From Alkalibacterium indicireducens (lineage in GTDB: Bacteria > Bacillota > Bacilli > Lactobacillales > Carnobacteriaceae_A), in assembly GCF_039522005.1 (NCBI RefSeq), contig NZ_BAAADA010000001.1, forward strand, positions 1 through 8,271: a stretch of DNA of 8,271 bases. Reading direction: 5' to 3'. The translations under genes were made by a program, and so were the position numbers. Below are positions 5,171 to 8,271 of this stretch, in pieces. The notes under the pieces are model-generated. The model searched no databases and was not told the origin of the DNA. It saw nothing but the letters and a program-made list of their open reading frames with translations. Each line of letters starts with the position of its first letter. Position 1 is the stretch's first letter.

Positions 5171-6445
5171 TTATTTGATTTCTGTGACGCCGCCCATATA
5201 CGGCACCAGTACATCAGGAATTTTTATGCTGCCGTCAGCCTGCTGATAATTTTCAAGAATTGCGGCTACTGTACGTCCGACTGCTAGCCCTGATCCATTC
5301 AGCGTGTGTACATAATCGATCTTATCGTCCTCTTCACGTCTATACCTGATCATCGCCCGTCTAGCCTGGAAAGATTCTGTATTAGAGCATGAACTGATCT
5401 CCCGGTAAGTTTCCTGCGTCGGGATCCACACTTCTAGATCATATGTTTTAGCTGCCGCAAAGCCAGTATCTCCTGTAGAAAGAAGAACAACTCGATATGC
5501 AAGTCCCAGCTTCTGCAGAATCACTTCTGCATTTGCGGTCATCTTCTCAAGCTCGTCATAAGAGTCTTCCGGCTTAGCAAATTTGACCATCTCAACCTTA
5601 TTGAATTGGTGGAGTCGAATCAATCCTCGAGTATCTCTTCCTGCACTTCCCGCTTCTGAACGGAATGAAGGAGATAGAGCCGTAAAGTAGATCGGCAGAT
5701 CTTTTTCATCAAGAATCTCGTTCTGATAATAGTTAGTCAACGGGACTTCTGCCGTTGGAATAAGCGTCAGCGGATGTCCGTCGATCTGGAAAACATCTTC
5801 TTTGAATTTAGGAAACTGACCTGTACCATACAGAGCATCATCATTTGCAAGATAAGGCGGAATGACTTCTTCATATCCGTGTTCAGTCACATGCAGGTCG
5901 ATCATGAAGTTATAAAGAGCACGCTCCAGTCTGGCACCGAGTCCTTTGTAATACAGGAATCGGCTTCGGGCAACTTTTGCACCTCTTTCAAAATCTAGAA
6001 TTTTCAGGTCAGCACCTAAATCCCAGTGGGCTTTCGGTTCGAAGTCGAATTCAGGCAGATCTCCCCACTTGCGTATTTCTTCGTTTGATTCTTCATCTTC
6101 ACCGATAGGCAGAGACGGGTGAGGCAAGTTCGGCAGTCCTGAAGCAATGGTCTGTGTCTTTTCTTCTAACTCATCCAGTTCAGCATCAATAGCTTTGATG
6201 TCTGCTCCGACCTGCTTCATAGCCGCAATAGCCTCGTCCGCATTTTCCCTGTTGCTTTTTTTCTGTGCAATCTGATTAGATACATCGTTTCGTTCTTTCT
6301 TCAGTTTTTCAGATTTCTGAATCAGTTCTCTGCGACGTTCGTCCAGCTCTTTCAGTTCGTCGAGTTCAGACGGGTTCACTCCTCGTGTCTGCAGACGTTC
6401 TTTTACTGCATCAAAATCATTTCGGATCAGCTTGATATCGATCAT
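5171..6445 (-). CDS. serS: Seryl-tRNA synthetase
   Basis: SerRS charges tRNA-Ser with serine and also supplies Ser-tRNA-Sec where selenocysteine is used. The 424-aa length is typical. Residues 1 to about 105 form the charged heptad-rich coiled-coil arm that grips the tRNA-Ser variable arm. The class II catalytic core follows: serine-binding TAE at 231-233, motif 2 around FRSEAGSAGRDTRG (261-274) and motif 3 GSGLAVGRTVAAILENYQ (384-401). The start is ATG at 6445, with AAGAAGG 8 nt upstream. It has its own promoter and a serine T-box leader, so its expression should rise when tRNA-Ser is uncharged. dacA lies upstream, as in related Firmicutes, but without pdxST between them. Confidence 0.98.
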   Translation of the reverse strand: MIDIKLIRNDFDAVKERLQTRGVNPSELDELKELDERRRELIQKSEKLKKERNDVSNQIAQKKSNRENADEAIAAMKQVGADIKAIDAELDELEEKTQTIASGLPNLPHPSLPIGEDEESNEEIRKWGDLPEFDFEPKAHWDLGADLKILDFERGAKVARSRFLYYKGLGARLERALYNFMIDLHVTEHGYEEVIPPYLANDDALYGTGQFPKFKEDVFQIDGHPLTLIPTAEVPLTNYYQNEILDEKDLPIYFTALSPSFRSEAGSAGRDTRGLIRLHQFNKVEMVKFAKPEDSYDELEKMTANAEVILQKLGLAYRVVLLSTGDTGFAAAKTYDLEVWIPTQETYREISSCSNTESFQARRAMIRYRREEDDKIDYVHTLNGSGLAVGRTVAAILENYQQADGSIKIPDVLVPYMGGVTEIK

Positions 6446-6479
6446 ACCGTTTTCCTTCTTTCTTTTTTTATTATCAGAT

Positions 6480-6530
6480 ACAAAAAAGCAGTTCTTCTAT
6501 CCCTGTTATCAGGGACGAAAGAACTGCTTT
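6480..6530 (-). terminator. T-box regulated terminator upstream of serS
   Basis: On the minus strand a 12-bp outer stem (AAAGCAGTTCTT/AAGAACTGCTTT) carries an inner TCCCTG/CAGGGA stem and runs into a T6 tract. Its 5' arm overlaps the 3' side of the T-box antiterminator, so the two structures are exclusive. It may also stop read-through from dacA. Confidence 0.93.
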
Positions 6531-6739
6531 TCGCGGTACCACCCAGCTTCAAAAAGACCGGTGTCTTTTTGCACTCTGCCAGGATAACGGTCTGTACCGA
6601 AATAACTTCAGCCTATGCTTCGCTATTTTATAAATGACGATGGATTCAGGGACAGTCAGGATCAGTTTCCACCACCCACTGACTCTCTAGACCTGCTGCT
6701 GCCCTTACTGATTCGTCTTCTTTCTGTTCATTAAGTTGT
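6531..6739 (-). ncRNA. T-box riboswitch leader, serine specific
   Basis: The hallmark T-box sequence GGGTGGTACCGCG is at 6544-6532. Stem I closes with GACGA/TCGTC and contains AGGG...CCCT pairing, a distal GGGTGGTGGAAA region, and a specifier loop reading GAA-TCC-ATC. The specifier codon TCC (6644-6642) is serine, matching the downstream gene. The antiterminator can form from CTTTT and GC before the T-box paired with GC and AAAAG after it. A separate perfect hairpin AAAAAGAC/GTCTTTTT (6551-6570) lies just before and shares those CTTTTT bases, consistent with Stem III. Uncharged tRNA-Ser(GGA) is the expected ligand. Confidence 0.93.
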
Positions 6740-6745
6740 GCTTCT

Positions 6746-6775
6746 ATTCTACACCAACAGCAGTTATAAAATCAA
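6746..6775 (-). promoter_or_regulatory. serS promoter
   Basis: On the minus strand TTGATT (6775-6770) and TAGAAT (6751-6746) are 18 bp apart. The predicted start is A near 6739, just before the T-box Stem I. The -35 begins 14 nt after the dacA stop codon. Confidence 0.72.
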
Positions 6776-6789
6776 CTCCCATTACACGA

Positions 6790-8106
6790 TTAGAAGCGGT
6801 CTCTTACTCCGCTGAAGAAATCTCTCAACCAAGTTGAAAAGACAGTGAAGAAACCTGCCCGCTCGACAGATTCAGCAGCAGCCACGTTAACCGTCTGCTG
6901 GGCTTCTCCATTCAGGAATTCCAGATCATCTGTATTGTCGATAACCAGTTGTCCTAGACTTTCTCCCACTGATACAGGCGCTTCGACTTCACCCTTTTCA
7001 TTGACTACATCGTCATTGGGTACGAAAGTATAAGAGTAGTCTTCCAGATCAGTCCCTTCAGGAAGATAGAAGCCGATAGACTCCGTCGTTACGAGGGAAA
7101 TGTCTTCTTCCACTCCGTTACGTACAGTTAGATTGTGTTCGTCATCCAGGTTCATTTCTGATTCAATGATTGTTACGTATTCAAACTCACCGAAGCCGTA
7201 ATCGAACAGTTTAGACGTTTCTTCGAAGCGCTGACCACGGTTCGTAAATCCGTCTCCCGCACCCATAACTACAGATACAAGTCGACGTCCTTCTGCTTCC
7301 GCTGTCCCTGTAAATGTCGCTCCGGCAAAACTGGTCGTTCCGGTCTTCAGCCCGTCCACGTCCATGCGTTCATGAGCCAGGCCTTCCAGCATCCAGTTCC
7401 AGTTCAGCATATTGATGGCATCAGATGTGCCTTCTCTGAACGTCATACTTGGGATACTTGATGTTTCCAGAACTTCCGGATAATCAGCAATCAGACGCTG
7501 TGCAATAGTAGCGATGCCTTTAGCTGACATCACATTTTCAGCATCTTCATCACTTCCCGGGTAATGGTTGCCTTCAAGAAACGAATTGTTCAACCCAGTT
7601 GTGTTATACAGCTGATACTCTTCAATTCCCCATGATTCAATCAGTTCTCTTGCACGGTCAACAAATGCCACTTCAGATCCTTCAATTTCTTCTGCCAGTG
7701 CAATAGTTGCGCCATTTGCAGAATAGATTGCCAGGGCTTCATACAGTTCCTGAACGGTATAGACTCCGTTCTGATGAAGCGGGACATTGGATAATGCATA
7801 ATTCTGACTGATCGCGTGTGCGTAATCACTGATTGTGACTTCGTCGTCCCAGTTCAGGTTTCCTGCTTCAATTTCTTCAAATAGAATATATTCCACCAGC
7901 ATTTTAGTCATGGACGCAATTCCGCGCTGGTCTTCCGCATTCTGCTCAAAAAGGATCTGTGAAGTTTCAAAGTCGATCAGCAGTGCAGATTCCGCTTCAA
8001 CAGACAGGTCATTTTCTTCAGCACTTGCAGCGTAAGTTCCGAAAACGGGCATAGCTAATGCAGCAATAAAAGAGGTTTTTAACAGTTTTTTCCGATCGAT
8101 CATCAT
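6790..8106 (-). CDS. dacA: D-alanyl-D-alanine carboxypeptidase (PBP5 type)
   Basis: This peptidase S11 enzyme trims the terminal D-Ala from peptidoglycan pentapeptides outside the membrane and limits cross-linking. The 438-aa protein has an N-terminal signal peptide (basic RKK, hydrophobic core to about residue 25, probable cleavage after AASA at 29). The catalytic motifs are complete: SMTK at 65-68 (nucleophile Ser65), SAN at 129-131 and KTG at 254-256. A PBP5 C-terminal beta domain spans roughly 305-405. The last 20 residues (FFTVFSTWLRDFFSGVRDRF) form an amphipathic helix expected to anchor it to the membrane face. It is strongly acidic, which may reflect a salty or alkaline habitat (inference). 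The start is the first of two ATGs (8106), 8 nt after AGGAG. No promoter is clear; the upstream terminator suggests its own transcription unit. Confidence 0.96.
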   Translation of the reverse strand: MMIDRKKLLKTSFIAALAMPVFGTYAASAEENDLSVEAESALLIDFETSQILFEQNAEDQRGIASMTKMLVEYILFEEIEAGNLNWDDEVTISDYAHAISQNYALSNVPLHQNGVYTVQELYEALAIYSANGATIALAEEIEGSEVAFVDRARELIESWGIEEYQLYNTTGLNNSFLEGNHYPGSDEDAENVMSAKGIATIAQRLIADYPEVLETSSIPSMTFREGTSDAINMLNWNWMLEGLAHERMDVDGLKTGTTSFAGATFTGTAEAEGRRLVSVVMGAGDGFTNRGQRFEETSKLFDYGFGEFEYVTIIESEMNLDDEHNLTVRNGVEEDISLVTTESIGFYLPEGTDLEDYSYTFVPNDDVVNEKGEVEAPVSVGESLGQLVIDNTDDLEFLNGEAQQTVNVAAAESVERAGFFTVFSTWLRDFFSGVRDRF

Positions 8107-8199
8107 TTAAATAACTCCTAATTCATATAGTTTGTTTTTGTCTTACTCGAAGTCTTACAGGCATTTTTATTCAACATGTTTCATGGTACTCTTTCACTC

Positions 8200-8248
8200 T
8201 AAAAAAAGCTTCGGCTACGCCTTCGCCCTTTTGGGATAGTGCGTAGCC
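8200..8248 (-). terminator. Terminator-like hairpin upstream of dacA
   Basis: A perfect 8-bp stem GGCTACGC/GCGTAGCC (8248-8241 and 8220-8213) encloses a CCC/GGG inner pairing. On the minus strand it is followed, after a 5-nt gap, by seven T residues. It probably ends the gene beyond the window. On the plus strand a T5 run also follows after a 5-nt gap, so it may act both ways. Confidence 0.6.
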
Positions 8249-8271
8249 ATTACTTTTTCAGTTCTGAATTA

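Noticed and set aside
5774..8035. Short open frames inside serS and dacA (5774-5998, 6845-7033, 7641-7829, 7835-8035)
   Set aside because: They are shadows in other frames of two well-supported enzymes.
8249..8271. Possible tail of an upstream minus-strand gene (frame ending NSELKK then TAA at about 8253-8251)
   Set aside because: Only seven codons are visible, too little to support a coding call, though the terminator-like hairpin beginning at 8248 fits a gene end.

Overview
The window comes from a low-GC Gram-positive bacterium (Firmicutes), most likely Lactobacillales and perhaps Carnobacteriaceae-like. The signs are a Firmicutes-type 16S 5' end and 5S rRNA, a T-box leader in front of serS, a tRNA order beginning Val-Lys-Leu-Thr-Gly-Leu-Arg-Pro-Met after 5S, tRNA genes with no encoded CCA, and a B. 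subtilis-like MsrA. The family-level placement is inference. Every gene found lies on the minus strand, so transcription runs from high to low coordinates.

In transcription order, a terminator-like hairpin (8200-8248) closes an unseen upstream gene. It is followed by dacA (secreted D,D-carboxypeptidase, PBP5 type), then a promoter and serine T-box riboswitch leader, serS (seryl-tRNA synthetase) with its terminator, and msrA (methionine sulfoxide reductase A). An rRNA-type promoter (4351-4379) then directly drives a 5S rRNA gene that has no 16S or 23S in front of it. It is followed by 25 tRNA genes and a strong intrinsic terminator (1504-1543). A lone ThuA-like gene without a normal start codon comes next. 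Last are tandem rrn P1 and P2 promoters, the rRNA leader, and the first ~147 nt of a 16S rRNA gene that runs off the window.

The window is dominated by translation: rRNA, tRNAs covering 17 amino acids (Ala, Asn and Ser-GGA are among those absent), and a tRNA-controlled synthetase. The three strong rRNA-type promoters share a 17-bp spacer and a predicted G at +1, so the 5S-tRNA operon and the 16S operon may be co-regulated.

The least expected structure is in the tRNA operon. Four ~60-nt spacer elements each encode two hairpins and flank both copies of the initiator tRNA gene. Helix sequences differ between copies with compensating changes, and on the transcribed strand one hairpin carries a GNRA-type tetraloop in three of four copies (GNNA in the fourth). 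I do not recognise this element. Other points of note are the orphan 5S operon, the missing start codon of the ThuA-like gene, and a tRNA-Ser with U at the discriminator position.
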